A DNA stretch of 64,000 bases from an uncultured Acetatifactor sp. (GTDB taxonomy: Bacteria > Bacillota > Clostridia > Lachnospirales > Lachnospiraceae): contig CANQWM010000013.1 of NCBI GenBank assembly GCA_947627535.1, positions 1 through 64,000 of the forward strand, written 5' to 3'. The notes below the pieces were generated by a model, which saw only the letters and a program-made list of their open reading frames with translations, was not told where the DNA came from and did not search any database. Positions 24,521 through 33,798 of this stretch are shown one piece after another. Each line of letters starts with the position of its first letter. Position 1 is the first letter of the stretch. Both the position numbers and the translations under genes were made by a program.

Positions 24521-25762
24521 TCATTTCAGGGTATGATAAACCGCCCTGTCATACTCGTACAGCATCAGCGCCGCCGCCACAGCAATATTCAGGGAAGACT
24601 GTCCTTCCGCCATGGGAATCTTGACAAAATCCGTACACCGGTCCAGAATCTCTTTTCTGACGCCGCTGCTCTCGTTCCCCACCACAATCGCAAGATTGGG
24701 AACGTCATACCTCGTGTCATACAGATTCGCGGATTGAAAGCGTGCACTAGTACCCAAAATCTTAAAGTTTTGCCCCCGCAGAAGCTCCATGAGTTCAAAA
24801 TCGTCCGTACAGTAATAGAGCGGGATCCTTCCCACCGCGCCTCTTGCGCCCCTGATGGCGTTTTTGTTAAAGGGATGGACCGACCCGCTTAACAGGATGA
24901 CAGCGTCCGCGCCGGAAGCGTCGGCCGTCCGCAGGACCATTCCCAGATTATCCGGGTTTGATATCCCGTCCAGAATCAGGAAAAAATTTCTGCGGTCCGA
25001 GAGGATCAGTTCGCGCTGGTCATGCATCTTCAGCCTGACACTGCACAGAACCTCCGGCACAGGATTCGTATTTGTCATCGCCGCCATAATGCCCTGACCT
25101 GTCCTGTAGGGCGTCACGTTGTTCTTTTCACACAGCTCCAGAAGACCATTGATACTGTCGCTGTCAAGACTGTCACAGTAAATCAGCTTTTCCACCTGCA
25201 GGCTGTCTTCCAACGCTCGTTTGACCAGGAGCATACCTTCCATCACAATGTGCCCCGTATCAATTCGGTTTTTCAGAGTTGTATACTGCCGGAACTCGGA
25301 TACGATCTCCTCTTTTTTAGAGGCAATGACCCGGACGGTCTTTTTTCTACCGTTTGCATGAATATCACTTAGTTCGGCCAGTCTTCTGCCCCTGACATGA
25401 TAGGAGACCTCCGCCGGTTCCGTTCCGGACAAATATTCCGCCGCCACACGGTAATAAACGGCGTCAAAATAACAGGTAACTTCCTTTTGCACGGGCAGGC
25501 GCCTGAAAAGGTCCCGTACCGCTCTCTCACAGTCTGCCGCAATCAGATATGCCCCGCCGTCCGGATCATAAATCCCGACGCCCCGCAGGACGTTGATTAC
25601 ACTGACATGACAGACAAGTCCCTTATCTGCCTGTCTCAGGCGGTCAAGATAGTTTTCCGCCTGTCTGAGATATTCTTCGGATCCCTCCTGCCGCTTAAAT
25701 CCCTCAAGATAGGAGGCCAGAAATTGTATGCTCTCTTCGTATTGTTCCAATCTGTCTGCCAT
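24521..25762 (-). CDS. SpoU/TrmH-family RNA 2'-O-methyltransferase
   Basis: 413 residues if the ATG at 25762 is used. The ORF runs back to 25870 and overlaps the phosphatase stop. No start has a strong site, so the N-terminus is uncertain. The C-terminal 150 residues hold the three SPOUT motifs: DGISNPDNLGMVLRTADASG, VVGNESSGV and KIPMAEGQSSLNIAVAAALMLYE, which make the SAM-binding trefoil knot. A middle domain (VMEGMLLVKRAL, EKLIYCDSL) resembles the substrate-binding part of rRNA methylases such as RlmB. The first 190 residues are an extra domain I do not recognise. It methylates rRNA or tRNA ribose. Confidence 0.85.
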   Translation of the reverse strand: MADRLEQYEESIQFLASYLEGFKRQEGSEEYLRQAENYLDRLRQADKGLVCHVSVINVLRGVGIYDPDGGAYLIAADCERAVRDLFRRLPVQKEVTCYFDAVYYRVAAEYLSGTEPAEVSYHVRGRRLAELSDIHANGRKKTVRVIASKKEEIVSEFRQYTTLKNRIDTGHIVMEGMLLVKRALEDSLQVEKLIYCDSLDSDSINGLLELCEKNNVTPYRTGQGIMAAMTNTNPVPEVLCSVRLKMHDQRELILSDRRNFFLILDGISNPDNLGMVLRTADASGADAVILLSGSVHPFNKNAIRGARGAVGRIPLYYCTDDFELMELLRGQNFKILGTSARFQSANLYDTRYDVPNLAIVVGNESSGVRKEILDRCTDFVKIPMAEGQSSLNIAVAAALMLYEYDRAVYHTLK

Positions 25763-25829
25763 ACTTTCATGACGGGGCTGCGCCCTCTTCCCTCCATGGT
25801 CTAATAAAATCAGACACCCCAGCTTTATC

Positions 25830-26363
25830 CTAAACAAAGCAGGATGTAGAGAGGATCTCTCCGTACTCAATCGCCCGATCTATACCGAGCGCAGCCTGCA
25901 TCATCATGGCATGTCCGCTTACGACAACGCAGGAACAGCTCCTGTATTTCTCCAGACACTTCCATACCCTCCTGCGCACCATCTCTGTACTCTCCCATTT
26001 TCTGGGAACTTCATCGGGATAAATGCCTCCATATTTATCATGCTCTTTACACAGCGCCAGGAAATCTTTTTCCTCCGTGACAGTGTGCGTTAAATCCACT
26101 TCCCACTCATGCAGGTCATTCTCGACCGCCACGTCCACGCCCAGGAACCTGGACAGAATGGCCGCGCCCTGCATCGTCCTTGTATAGGGAGAGGAGACAA
26201 TGATATCCACCTTTCGATCAGCCAGCTTCCGGCAGCTTTCCTCTATCTGTCTTTTTCCCCTCTCCGTTAGGCCCGCGTAATCTTTCCCAAAAGGAAATCT
26301 GCTCCAGGAGCCCACACTGTCATAATCCGGTTCGCCATGCCGGACAAATAAAAAAGTCGTCAT
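25830..26363 (-). CDS. Histidine phosphatase family protein
   Basis: 177 residues from the ATG at 26363 (AAAGG seven bases upstream). FLFVRHGEPDYD gives the RHG catalytic His, and LTERGKRQIEE and VSSPYTRTMQGA the supporting residues. VVVSGHAMMMQ carries the second His of the phosphoglycerate-mutase fold. Length and motifs match small single-domain phosphatases such as CobC/PhoE types. The substrate is unknown. It is the first gene of a leftward run (phosphatase, methyltransferase, ybaK, dac, GH5) behind a good promoter at 26409-26437. Confidence 0.88.
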   Translation of the reverse strand: MTTFLFVRHGEPDYDSVGSWSRFPFGKDYAGLTERGKRQIEESCRKLADRKVDIIVSSPYTRTMQGAAILSRFLGVDVAVENDLHEWEVDLTHTVTEEKDFLALCKEHDKYGGIYPDEVPRKWESTEMVRRRVWKCLEKYRSCSCVVVSGHAMMMQAALGIDRAIEYGEILSTSCFV

Positions 26364-26408
26364 ATTATGACCTTTCTTTGTCAATCGGTTTATGTATGAT
26401 ATCGGTTC

Positions 26409-26437
26409 AGTTTAACATCGCCCCTTCGGCCTGTCAA
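26409..26437 (-). promoter_or_regulatory. Promoter of the phosphatase-led transcript
   Basis: Minus-strand TTGACA (26432-26437), a 17-bp spacer and TAAACT (26409-26414), 46 bases before the ATG at 26363. The same TAAACT -10 is used by the butyrate operon. Confidence 0.65.
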
Positions 26438-26597
26438 GATTTTTCACTGTATTTTTAGCGTTGATCATTCGCCTGAAACATAATAATAATCTGAAATTGA
26501 CGAAACTAAATAGCAGGGAAAGACTTCCCCCGATACAGTTCATCTACGGCGTCCGACAAAACCATTCATTAGATTTTAGTTGCCCTGCTAACAGATC

Positions 26598-27158
26598 CTA
26601 CAGATAATGAATGGCAATCGCAAGATTTAAGTATCCCGCAAAGGTCACCCAGACCAGATACGGCACAAGCAAAAGCCCCGCCCTGCGGTCAATGGGCAGA
26701 AACTGGCGTATGGTCAGGTAGATCAAAAGCCACAGCAGAAGCAGCCAGGCGAAGGCAAAGAAATAGACCTTCAGTTCAAAGAAGAGCAGGGGCCATACCA
26801 TGTTCAAAAGCAGCTGATTCCCGTACAGGGAAAGGGCAAGTCTCCTGTCGCTGCCCTGGGATTCATAGACCCTCCAGGCCGCAACGCCCATCAGTATGTA
26901 GAGAATCGTCCAGACAATGGGAAACAGCCAGCCTGGCGGCGCCAGAGGCGGCTTATAAAGATCCGCATACTGCCGCATTCCCCCTCCTGTGAGCAGTGCG
27001 CTCAGGATGCCGGTGCCCAGACTGATGAAAAGGCTGACCGTCAGCGACTTTATCTCTCCGGCATTCAGGTCCGGTTTCCGGATCACGGGTTTCGTGAGGA
27101 CGGGTTTTCTGAAGACAGGTTTCCGAAAGACAGGTTTTGTTAACACAGGTTTTTTCAT
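26598..27158 (-). CDS. tspO: TspO/MBR-family membrane protein with KPV-repeat N-terminus
   Basis: About 186 residues from the ATG at 27158; the ORF track starts 50 codons earlier and no candidate has a convincing site. The family core is clear: MRQYADLYKPPLAPPGWLFPIVWTILYILMGVAAW, NQLLLNMVWPLLFF, and five membrane helices ending YLVWVTFAGYLNLAIA. TspO binds tetrapyrroles, steroids or similar ligands and is often called tryptophan-rich sensory protein. The unusual part is the N-terminus, about six KPV-x-R/T pentapeptides coded by a 15-bp tandem repeat, giving a basic Pro-rich extension not normal for TspO. Confidence 0.85.
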   Translation of the reverse strand: MKKPVLTKPVFRKPVFRKPVLTKPVIRKPDLNAGEIKSLTVSLFISLGTGILSALLTGGGMRQYADLYKPPLAPPGWLFPIVWTILYILMGVAAWRVYESQGSDRRLALSLYGNQLLLNMVWPLLFFELKVYFFAFAWLLLLWLLIYLTIRQFLPIDRRAGLLLVPYLVWVTFAGYLNLAIAIHYL

Positions 27159-27159
27159 A
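27085..27159. repeat. Five 15-bp tandem repeats coding KPV-x-x
   Basis: Units ACAGGTTTn(7) or ACGGGTTTn(7) at 27085, 27100, 27115, 27130 and 27145, plus a weaker copy just to the left. The period is a multiple of three, so copy-number change keeps the frame and only alters the length of the TspO N-terminal tail. Confidence 0.85.
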
Positions 27160-27375
27160 ACAGATTTTATCGTTGCTTTCCATGTTTTCCTTACAGTATA
27201 TGCGGAAACAACCCCAAAAAGTCCCGGGCTGTCAATCCTATACCGGATCGCGCATCCCCCGGACAGGCAAAAGCAGGGCGGCATAACCGAAATCATGCCG
27301 CCCCGCAAAATCCTATCTTTCTTATAACGCCCCCGGTTCCCCGGAGCCTTCTTTCTCTGACCGGTCTTTTGAAGG

Positions 27376-28422
27376 TCAATCCTTCTTTGCCAGTTCTGCG
27401 CGCAGCTTCTCGGTGAGGGCGGGAACGATCTTATTCAGGTCGCCTACCACGCCGTAATCCGCAACGTCAAAAATGGGAGCGGTCTCATCCTTGTTGATGG
27501 CAACGATGATGTCGGATTCCTCCATTCCTGCCAGATGCTGGATCGCGCCGGAGATACCGATCGCGAAGTATACGTTGGGCCGGACAGTCTTACCGGTCTG
27601 GCCAACCTGAAGATCCTTGGGCTTCCAGCCGGCGTCAACCACGGCACGGGAACAGCTCACCTGGCCGCCGAGAACCTCCGCCAGATCCTCCAGCATCTTA
27701 AAGTTCTCGGGGCCGCCCATTCCGCGTCCGCCGGACACCAGAATCTTGGCATCCATAATGTCAACGGTATTTGTCACGGCCTTTACCACGTCCATGATCT
27801 CCACATACTTGTGGTCAGGGGTAAATCCGGGATTGAACTCTTCCACATTGGCCTTTACGCCAGGCTTTCTCTCTCTCTTCTGCATCACGCCGGGACGCAC
27901 GGTAGCCATCTGAGGTCTGAAGTCAGGGCACGCGATGGTGGCAATGGTATTGCCGCCAAATGCGGGACGGGTCATCAGAAGCTGGTTATGCTTCTGCTCC
28001 TTGCCGGGAACGGGCGCCAGCGGGAAATCCCCGATCTCAAGCTGGGTGCAGTCGGCGGTCAGGCCGGTATGGATCCTGGCGGATACGCGGGGACCAAGGT
28101 CACGGCCGATAGCGGTTGCGCCGACCAGAAAGATCTCAGGCTTATATTTTCTGATCACGGAAGCCAGCGCATGCGCATAGGGCTCGGTTCTGTATTCCTT
28201 CAGCTCGGGATCATCCACAACGATCACCCTGTCAGCGCCGTACTCCGCAAGCTGGTCCGCCAGATCCCTTACGTTGCTTCCCACCAGAACAGCAGTTACC
28301 TCGGTGCCAAGAGCCTCGGCCAGATCCTTGCCCTTGCCGATCAGCTCGAAGGCGATATTATTTACACAATTGTCTACCTGCTGTGCGAAGACATATACAC
28401 CTTTATATTCTTCTAAATTCAT
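27376..28422 (-). CDS. etfA: Electron transfer flavoprotein alpha subunit
   Basis: 348 residues; GGAGGAAGAAC precedes the ATG. The N-terminal domain ([27 protein letters not shown]) and the C-terminal FAD-binding domain ([60 protein letters not shown]) are complete. With EtfB and butyryl-CoA dehydrogenase it forms the bifurcating complex of butyrate-forming clostridia. That complex couples crotonyl-CoA reduction to ferredoxin reduction using NADH. It is the last gene of the operon, 39 bases after etfB. Confidence 0.96.
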   Translation of the reverse strand: MNLEEYKGVYVFAQQVDNCVNNIAFELIGKGKDLAEALGTEVTAVLVGSNVRDLADQLAEYGADRVIVVDDPELKEYRTEPYAHALASVIRKYKPEIFLVGATAIGRDLGPRVSARIHTGLTADCTQLEIGDFPLAPVPGKEQKHNQLLMTRPAFGGNTIATIACPDFRPQMATVRPGVMQKRERKPGVKANVEEFNPGFTPDHKYVEIMDVVKAVTNTVDIMDAKILVSGGRGMGGPENFKMLEDLAEVLGGQVSCSRAVVDAGWKPKDLQVGQTGKTVRPNVYFAIGISGAIQHLAGMEESDIIVAINKDETAPIFDVADYGVVGDLNKIVPALTEKLRAELAKKD

Positions 28423-28461
28423 TGTTCTTCCTCCATGTTATATTTTACATCTTTGCGCCCA

Positions 28462-29244
28462 TCAAATGACATGCTTCTCTTTCAGCTTGCCTACAATATA
28501 ATCAACGGACTCTGTGGGATCCAGGTTTACTTTCTCGCCTGCTCCCTTTCTCACCTTGTCGGAAGCCTTTGCAATCTGGGTAGGAGAGCCCTTCAGACCC
28601 AGGTTGGAATCGTCAACGTCCTTCAAATCTGCTCTGCCCCATACGGTGATCTCAGCCTTGCATGCGTCGAAGATTCCGCCGGGAGTCATATATCTGGGCT
28701 CGTTCAGCTCTGCCAGCGCGGTAATCAGGCAGGGCATTTTTGCCTTCAGCACATGGTATCTGTCGTCAAACTGACGCTCCACGATCACGCTGTCTCCCTC
28801 AATCTTCAGGTTCTGCGCATAGGAGATAACGGGGATGTCAAGGTGCTCGGAAATCTGGGGTCCGACCTGCGCGGTGTCACCGTCGATGGCCTGACGGCCA
28901 GTGATGATCAGATCATACTCCATATTTCTCAGCGCGCCAGCCAGGGTCTGGGAAGTAGCCCAGGTATCTGCGCCGCCCAGCACTCTGTCAGTCACAAGAA
29001 CGCCCTTGTCCGCGCCCATTGCCATCGCCTCGCGCAGCACATCCTCCGCCTTGGGAAGGCCCATGGTAAGAACGGTTACCTCCGCGCCGTACTGATCCTT
29101 TAACCTCAGCGCAGCCTCCAGACCGGCCTTGTCGTCGGGATTCATAATCGTCATCATGGCAGCTCTGTCCAGAGTACCGTCGGGATTGAATTTCACGCCG
29201 CCCTTGGTATCGGGGACCTGCTTGATACAAACAACAACTTTCAT
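28462..29244 (-). CDS. etfB: Electron transfer flavoprotein beta subunit
   Basis: 260 residues; GAAGGAG precedes the ATG. It opens VVVCIKQVPDT, then NPDDKAGLEAALRLKDQYGAEVTVLTMG and ADTWATSQTLAGALRNMEYDLIITGRQAIDGDTAQVGPQ, the classical EtfB signature. In bifurcating complexes EtfB carries the flavin where NADH electrons split. The tail PTESVDYIVGKLKEKHVI is typical of clostridial forms. The gene sits between bcd and etfA with short gaps, so all three subunits come from one message. Confidence 0.96.
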   Translation of the reverse strand: MKVVVCIKQVPDTKGGVKFNPDGTLDRAAMMTIMNPDDKAGLEAALRLKDQYGAEVTVLTMGLPKAEDVLREAMAMGADKGVLVTDRVLGGADTWATSQTLAGALRNMEYDLIITGRQAIDGDTAQVGPQISEHLDIPVISYAQNLKIEGDSVIVERQFDDRYHVLKAKMPCLITALAELNEPRYMTPGGIFDACKAEITVWGRADLKDVDDSNLGLKGSPTQIAKASDKVRKGAGEKVNLDPTESVDYIVGKLKEKHVI

Positions 29245-29291
29245 TGTATTTTCTCTCCTTCTATATTAGTTTGAATTGACCGTCTGTGGTT

Positions 29292-30443
29292 TTATTTCAG
29301 CAGCGCGGCGCTGATGACCATTTTCTGAACCTCGCTGGTTCCCTCATAGATCTCGGTGATCTTTGCGTCACGCATCATGCGCTCCACATCATACTCTCTG
29401 GTGTAGCCGTAACCGCCGTGAAGCTGAACCGCCTTGGTGGTAACCTCCATTGCAGTCTCCGCCGCATAAAGCTTTGCCTGAGCCGCCTCGAAGCCGTACT
29501 CCTTCTGGTTTGCCTTTGCCATTGCTGCCTTGTAGACCAGAAGCTGTGCGGCCTGCACCTTGGTTGCCATGTCAGCCAGCTGGAACTGGGTATTCTGCTG
29601 TGCGGCAATGGACTTGCCGAACTGCTTTCTCTCCTTGGTGTACGCGATGGTTCTGTCCAGCGCGCCTTCCGCGATGCCCAGAGCCTGCGCAGCGATACCG
29701 ATACGGCCGCCGTCCAGCGTATGCATTGCGATCTTGAAGCCCTGGCCCGGCTTGCCCAGCATGTTTTCCTGAGGCACCCTGCAGTCGGTAAAGATCAGCT
29801 CATAAGTGGATGAACCGCGGATTCCCATCTTCTTCTCCTTGGTTCCGAAGGAGAAACCAGGCATTCCCTTTTCCACAATGAAAGCGGAAATTTCTTTCAT
29901 CATCCTGCCGCGCTTCTCGATCATGCCGGTAACGGCGAAGATCACATAGACATCCGCTTCCTTACCGTTTGTGATAAAGATCTTGGAGCCGTTGATCACA
30001 TACTCGTTTCCGTCCAGTACAGCCTTGGTCTGCTGCCCCTGGGCGTCAGTGCCCGCGCCGGGCTCGGTCAGGCCGAATGCGCCCAGCTTCTCGCCCTTTG
30101 CCAGAGGAACAAGATATTTCTGCTTCTGTTCCTCGGTGCCGAACGTCATGATGGGATCACAGCACAGAGAGGTGTGAGCGGATACAATAACGCCCGTGGT
30201 GCCGCAGACCTTGGACAGCTCTTCCACACACATCACATATGTAAGAGGATCGCAGCCCTGTCCGCCGTACTCCTTGGGAACGGGAATTCCCAGAAAACCG
30301 TTCTTCGCCATCTTTTCAACGGTTCCTCTGGGGAAAACCTCGGTCTCATCCACTTCCTGAGCCAGAGGCTTGACTTCCTTTTCGGCAAACTCCTTAAACA
30401 GGGCGCGTGCCATTTCATGTTCTTTGCGCAACGTAAAATCCAT
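29292..30443 (-). CDS. bcd: Butyryl-CoA dehydrogenase (short-chain acyl-CoA dehydrogenase)
   Basis: 383 residues from the ATG at 30443, ten bases after GGAGG; the ATG three codons earlier is too close to the site. Motifs: GAFGLTEPGAGTDAQ and YVINGSKIFITNG for flavin and substrate binding. YTKERKQFGKSIAAQQ and KITEIYEGTSEVQKMVI lie at the C-terminus, the latter with the catalytic Glu position. The enzyme reduces crotonyl-CoA to butyryl-CoA with EtfAB. Genes on either side (hbd, etfB) leave little doubt about the role. Confidence 0.96.
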   Translation of the reverse strand: MDFTLRKEHEMARALFKEFAEKEVKPLAQEVDETEVFPRGTVEKMAKNGFLGIPVPKEYGGQGCDPLTYVMCVEELSKVCGTTGVIVSAHTSLCCDPIMTFGTEEQKQKYLVPLAKGEKLGAFGLTEPGAGTDAQGQQTKAVLDGNEYVINGSKIFITNGKEADVYVIFAVTGMIEKRGRMMKEISAFIVEKGMPGFSFGTKEKKMGIRGSSTYELIFTDCRVPQENMLGKPGQGFKIAMHTLDGGRIGIAAQALGIAEGALDRTIAYTKERKQFGKSIAAQQNTQFQLADMATKVQAAQLLVYKAAMAKANQKEYGFEAAQAKLYAAETAMEVTTKAVQLHGGYGYTREYDVERMMRDAKITEIYEGTSEVQKMVISAALLK

Positions 30444-30534
30444 GATTACCATTCCTCCATTTATTTATGTTGAATTTCGGCGGAACCGGCAGCATTCTCC
30501 GGAGTCCGCCGTTTTTTCTTTTCTTACAGACGTC

Positions 30535-31377
30535 TTACTTCTTGCTGTAGTCATAGAAACCAACGCCGGTCTTCTTGCCCAGCTTGCCCGCGCGCACCAT
30601 CTTGCGGAGCAGGGGATGAGGACGATACTTGGGATCGCCGGTCTCGCTCTGCAGTACCTCCATGATAGCCAGCACGATATCAAGCCCTACCAGATCGCCC
30701 AGAGCCAGCGGTCCCATGGGATGGGATGCGCCCAGCTGCATTGCCGTATCGATATCCTGTACGCTGGCAATGCCTTCTGCGTAGATCCCAATGGCTTCGT
30801 TGATCATGGGGATCAGGATCCTGTTCACTACAAATCCCGGCGCTTCCTTTACTTCTACCGGAGTCTTGCCAATCTGTGTGGCGATGTCCTTTATCTTCTC
30901 CACAAGCTCTGCGGGGGTGTTTGCACCTGCGATCACCTCCACCAGCTTCATCCTGTCTGCGGGATTAAAGAAGTGCATGCCGATCATGGGTCTGTCAAGG
31001 CCTGCCCCGATCTCCGTGATGGAAAGGGACGATGTATTGGTGGCAAAAATGCACTCGGGCTTTACAATGGACTGCAGCTCCTGGAACGTGGTCTTTTTAA
31101 TCTGCATATTTTCGGGCGCAACCTCGATCACAAGATCACAGTCCGTGCAGATGTCCTTTAAACCGGTCACAATCTTTGCCGCGATGGCATCCGCCTTCTC
31201 CTGTGTGATCTTCTCCTTGCCCACAAGGAAATTCAGATTTTTCAGGATTCTTGCCTTGCCGCCGTCTGCGAACTCCTGCTTGATGTCGCAAAGACAAACG
31301 TCATAGCCGTCCGTCATGGCAAACGCCTGAGCGATTCCGGCACCCATGGTGCCCGCGCCGATAATACCTACTTTCAT
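30535..31377 (-). CDS. hbd: 3-hydroxybutyryl-CoA dehydrogenase
   Basis: 280 residues; AAGGAGG precedes the ATG. The Rossmann motif is [18 protein letters not shown]. The catalytic region [19 protein letters not shown] holds the conserved His and Asn. The C-terminal domain has [16 protein letters not shown] and [17 protein letters not shown], which forms the dimer. It converts acetoacetyl-CoA to 3-hydroxybutyryl-CoA in the butyrate pathway. Normal length for the clostridial enzyme (about 282). It lies 91 bases before bcd. Confidence 0.96.
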   Translation of the reverse strand: MKVGIIGAGTMGAGIAQAFAMTDGYDVCLCDIKQEFADGGKARILKNLNFLVGKEKITQEKADAIAAKIVTGLKDICTDCDLVIEVAPENMQIKKTTFQELQSIVKPECIFATNTSSLSITEIGAGLDRPMIGMHFFNPADRMKLVEVIAGANTPAELVEKIKDIATQIGKTPVEVKEAPGFVVNRILIPMINEAIGIYAEGIASVQDIDTAMQLGASHPMGPLALGDLVGLDIVLAIMEVLQSETGDPKYRPHPLLRKMVRAGKLGKKTGVGFYDYSKK

Positions 31378-31487
31378 TGAAAGAACCTCCTTTTACAATC
31401 TCTTTTTAACTACAATTTAAACTGTATTTTTCATACAGCTTTTCCCACTATGTCTGAAAACGCTTTTTCCAATCTTTCCTGTTTTCG

Positions 31488-32273
31488 TCAGCAGTTCTTG
31501 AACGGCTCCTTTACCTTCTCCTTGTTCTTGTCAAGGAAGAACGCCATGCCATACTTCTGGTCCTCGGTCTCGAAGCAGTCGCCGAACAGCTTCTCTTCGA
31601 TTTCAATCGCCCTGTCCATGTCCGCTTCCAATCCCTCGTTGATGGCCTTCTTGCAGTTGCGGACCGCGATGGGCGCGTTCTTTGCAATGCCTGCCGCCAT
31701 CTTCTCCGCAGCGGGGAGCAGTTCCTCCTGAGGATAAACGGCGTTCACAAGGCCGATCCGGTACGCTTCGTCCGCCTTGATATTGCGGGCGGTGTAGATC
31801 ATCTGCTTTGCCATGCCTGCGCCCACGAGACGGGCCAGCCTCTGGGTCCCGCCGAAGCCGGGCGTAATGCCAAGCCCTGTCTCAGGCTGTCCGAACACTG
31901 CGTTATCGGAACAGATACGGATGTCGCAGCTCATGGAAATCTCACAGCCGCCGCCCAGCGCAAAGCCGTTGACCGCCGCGATCACAGGGATGGGGAATGT
32001 CTCCAGCCTGCGGAACACGTCGTTTCCCTTCTTTCCGAAGGCTTCGCCCTGCGCCTTGGTCAGGGTGCTCATCTCCGCGATATCAGCCCCTGCCACAAAG
32101 GATTTCTGTCCTGCGCCGGTGAGGATCAGGCAGCGCACAACGTCAAGATCCACGCTGTCCAGAGTGGCATCCAGTTCCTCAAGCACCTGGGAGTTCAGGG
32201 CGTTAAGCGCCTTCTCCCGGTTGATGGTAATGATGGCGTAATTGCCTTTTTGTTCATACAGTATAAACTCCAT
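31488..32273 (-). CDS. crt: 3-hydroxybutyryl-CoA dehydratase (crotonase)
   Basis: 261 residues; GGAGGAATAAA precedes the ATG. Crotonase motifs are FVAGADIAEM, the oxyanion-hole region NGFALGGGCEISMSCDIRI with a catalytic Glu, and FGQPETGLGITPGFGGTQRL with the second Glu. It dehydrates 3-hydroxybutyryl-CoA to crotonyl-CoA. Second gene of the operon, 135 bases after thl. That gap holds a strong hairpin which could adjust the ratio of thiolase to the later enzymes. Confidence 0.96.
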   Translation of the reverse strand: MEFILYEQKGNYAIITINREKALNALNSQVLEELDATLDSVDLDVVRCLILTGAGQKSFVAGADIAEMSTLTKAQGEAFGKKGNDVFRRLETFPIPVIAAVNGFALGGGCEISMSCDIRICSDNAVFGQPETGLGITPGFGGTQRLARLVGAGMAKQMIYTARNIKADEAYRIGLVNAVYPQEELLPAAEKMAAGIAKNAPIAVRNCKKAINEGLEADMDRAIEIEEKLFGDCFETEDQKYGMAFFLDKNKEKVKEPFKNC

Positions 32274-32353
32274 TTTATTCCTCCACGTTGATCGTTGATC
32301 TGTTTGATCTGTTTTTCAGGGCTGCAGAGCCGCCCCGGTTCTTTTCGCAACAA

Positions 32354-32392
32354 AGAGAATACCCTCCCGCCGTGCGCGGTTTGGTATTCTCT
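32354..32392 (-). promoter_or_regulatory. Hairpin between thl and crt
   Basis: On the minus strand AGAGAATACC (complement of 32383-32392) pairs perfectly with GGTATTCTCT. An inner CCGC/GCGG stem lies inside the loop. Only a short TTTGTT follows, so it is a weak terminator at most. It may act as an attenuator or as an mRNA-processing or stability site. Confidence 0.55.
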
Positions 32393-32408
32393 CCTGTTAT
32401 GCTGCAGG

Positions 32409-33593
32409 TTAATCCTCGATCTTTACGATCGTCGCGCAGCCCATACCGCCGCCGATGCACAGGGTGGCAAGTCCGGTCTTCGCACCTCTCGCCTGCATCT
32501 CATAGAGCAGGGTCACAAGGATACGGCATCCGGATGCGCCCACGGGATGGCCAAGTGCGATGGCGCCGCCGTTGGGGTTCAACTGCTTATCTACGTCGAT
32601 GCCCAGATCCTTGCCTACGGCAACGGACTGCGCCGCAAACGCCTCGTTGGCTTCGATGATGTCAAAGTCTTCGATCTTCATGCCGGTCTTTGCCATTACC
32701 TTTCTGGTCGCGGCAACGGGGCCGATTCCCATCACTTCGGGGCGGACGCCTGCCAGAGCGCCTGCGACATAAGTCGCCATAGGCTTCACGCCAAGCTCTT
32801 TCGCCTTTTCCTCGCTCATCACCACAATGGCAGCCGCACCGTCATTGATACCGGAAGCGTTTCCGGCAGTCACGAATCCGCCCGGGTTAATGGGACGGAG
32901 TTTTGCAAGACCTTCCATGGTGGAACCGGGTCTGGGACCTTCGTCCGTGTCGAAAATGACGGTCTCCTTCTTTTTCTTTACCTCTACGGGAACGATCTCC
33001 GCCTTGAACGCGCCGGACTTCTGCGCCGCTTCCGTCTTCTGCTGGCTCTTTAATGCGAACTCATCCAGTTCTTCTCTGGTAAGTCCCCACTCCTCACAGA
33101 TATTGTCGGCGGTCTTGATCATGTGGTAATCATTGAAGGCATCCCACAGGGCATCCTTAATCATGGTATCCACCAGTACGCCGTTGTTCATTCTGTATCC
33201 GTAACGGCCCTGAGGGATCGCATAGGGAGCCATGGACATGTTCTCCATACCGCCTGCCACAACGATGTCGGCATCCCCTGCCAGAATCATCTGAGCGGCC
33301 TGGTTTACGCAGTTTAAGCCCGAACCGCAGACGACATTCATGGTCACAGCGGGAACCTCCACGGGAAGTCCTGCCTTGATGGACGCCTGACGCGCTACAT
33401 TCTGGCCCTGGCCTGCCTGGATCACACAGCCCATGTAGACCTGATCAACGGCCTCGGGCGCAACACCGGCCCTCTTCAGCGCTTCCTTGATAACGATTGC
33501 ACCCAGATCCGCGGCGGGAGTGGTGCTCAGGGAGCCGCCCATAGTACCGATAGCGGTACGGCAGGCTCCGGCTAAAACTACTTTTTTTGCCAT
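32409..33593 (-). CDS. thl: Acetyl-CoA C-acetyltransferase (thiolase)
   Basis: 394 residues; GGAGGAAAATCA precedes the ATG. Active-site Cys in [14 protein letters not shown], the His in GHPVGASG and the second Cys in [10 protein letters not shown] are all present, as in biosynthetic thiolases. It condenses two acetyl-CoA to acetoacetyl-CoA, the entry step of butyrate synthesis. It is the first gene of a six-gene operon with a promoter at 33656-33684 and two candidate Rex sites. Confidence 0.97.
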   Translation of the reverse strand: MAKKVVLAGACRTAIGTMGGSLSTTPAADLGAIVIKEALKRAGVAPEAVDQVYMGCVIQAGQGQNVARQASIKAGLPVEVPAVTMNVVCGSGLNCVNQAAQMILAGDADIVVAGGMENMSMAPYAIPQGRYGYRMNNGVLVDTMIKDALWDAFNDYHMIKTADNICEEWGLTREELDEFALKSQQKTEAAQKSGAFKAEIVPVEVKKKKETVIFDTDEGPRPGSTMEGLAKLRPINPGGFVTAGNASGINDGAAAIVVMSEEKAKELGVKPMATYVAGALAGVRPEVMGIGPVAATRKVMAKTGMKIEDFDIIEANEAFAAQSVAVGKDLGIDVDKQLNPNGGAIALGHPVGASGCRILVTLLYEMQARGAKTGLATLCIGGGMGCATIVKIED

Positions 33594-33625
33594 TTGATTT
33601 TCCTCCGATTGCTTTTAATAGTGAT

Positions 33626-33643
33626 TGTTATTTTTTTGTCATT
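33626..33643. promoter_or_regulatory. Candidate Rex operator, downstream of the thl promoter
   Basis: TTGTTATTTTTTTGTCAT matches 10 of the 14 fixed positions of the clostridial Rex consensus TTGTTAAnnnnTTAACAA. It lies in the transcribed leader. ATTGTTATTTTTTT (33624-33637) is an exact inverted copy of 33704-33717. Confidence 0.5.
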
Positions 33644-33655
33644 TCTGTAAGCTTT

Positions 33656-33684
33656 AGTTTATCATAGTCGGGGCTTATTTGCAA
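33656..33684 (-). promoter_or_regulatory. Promoter of the butyrate operon
   Basis: Minus-strand TTGCAA (33679-33684), a 17-bp spacer and TAAACT (33656-33661), 62 bases before the thl ATG. It lies between the two arms of a 14-bp inverted repeat. Confidence 0.7.
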
Positions 33685-33698
33685 CGGCTTTTCTCAAA

Positions 33699-33716
33699 TT
33701 GATAAAAAAATAACAA
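33699..33716. promoter_or_regulatory. Candidate Rex operator, upstream of the thl promoter
   Basis: Read on the minus strand, TTGTTATTTTTTTATCAA matches 12 of 14 fixed positions of the clostridial Rex consensus TTGTTAAnnnnTTAACAA. It is 15 bases upstream of the -35. Rex is a redox repressor released by NADH and is known to act on butyrate genes in other clostridia. Its action here is inferred. Confidence 0.6.
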
Positions 33717-33798
33717 TTTCCTGCCGACCCTCAAATACAGCATCCGCCGCACCCCATTCCTTGTGTCAGCCAGCCCCACTCTTTGTTGCGGCGTCCGG

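Noticed and set aside
26953-27183. 76-codon minus-strand ORF in the TspO N-terminal region
   Set aside because: It has a fair ribosome site, but the sequence is a frame-shifted reading of the 15-bp repeat and of the conserved TspO helix region.
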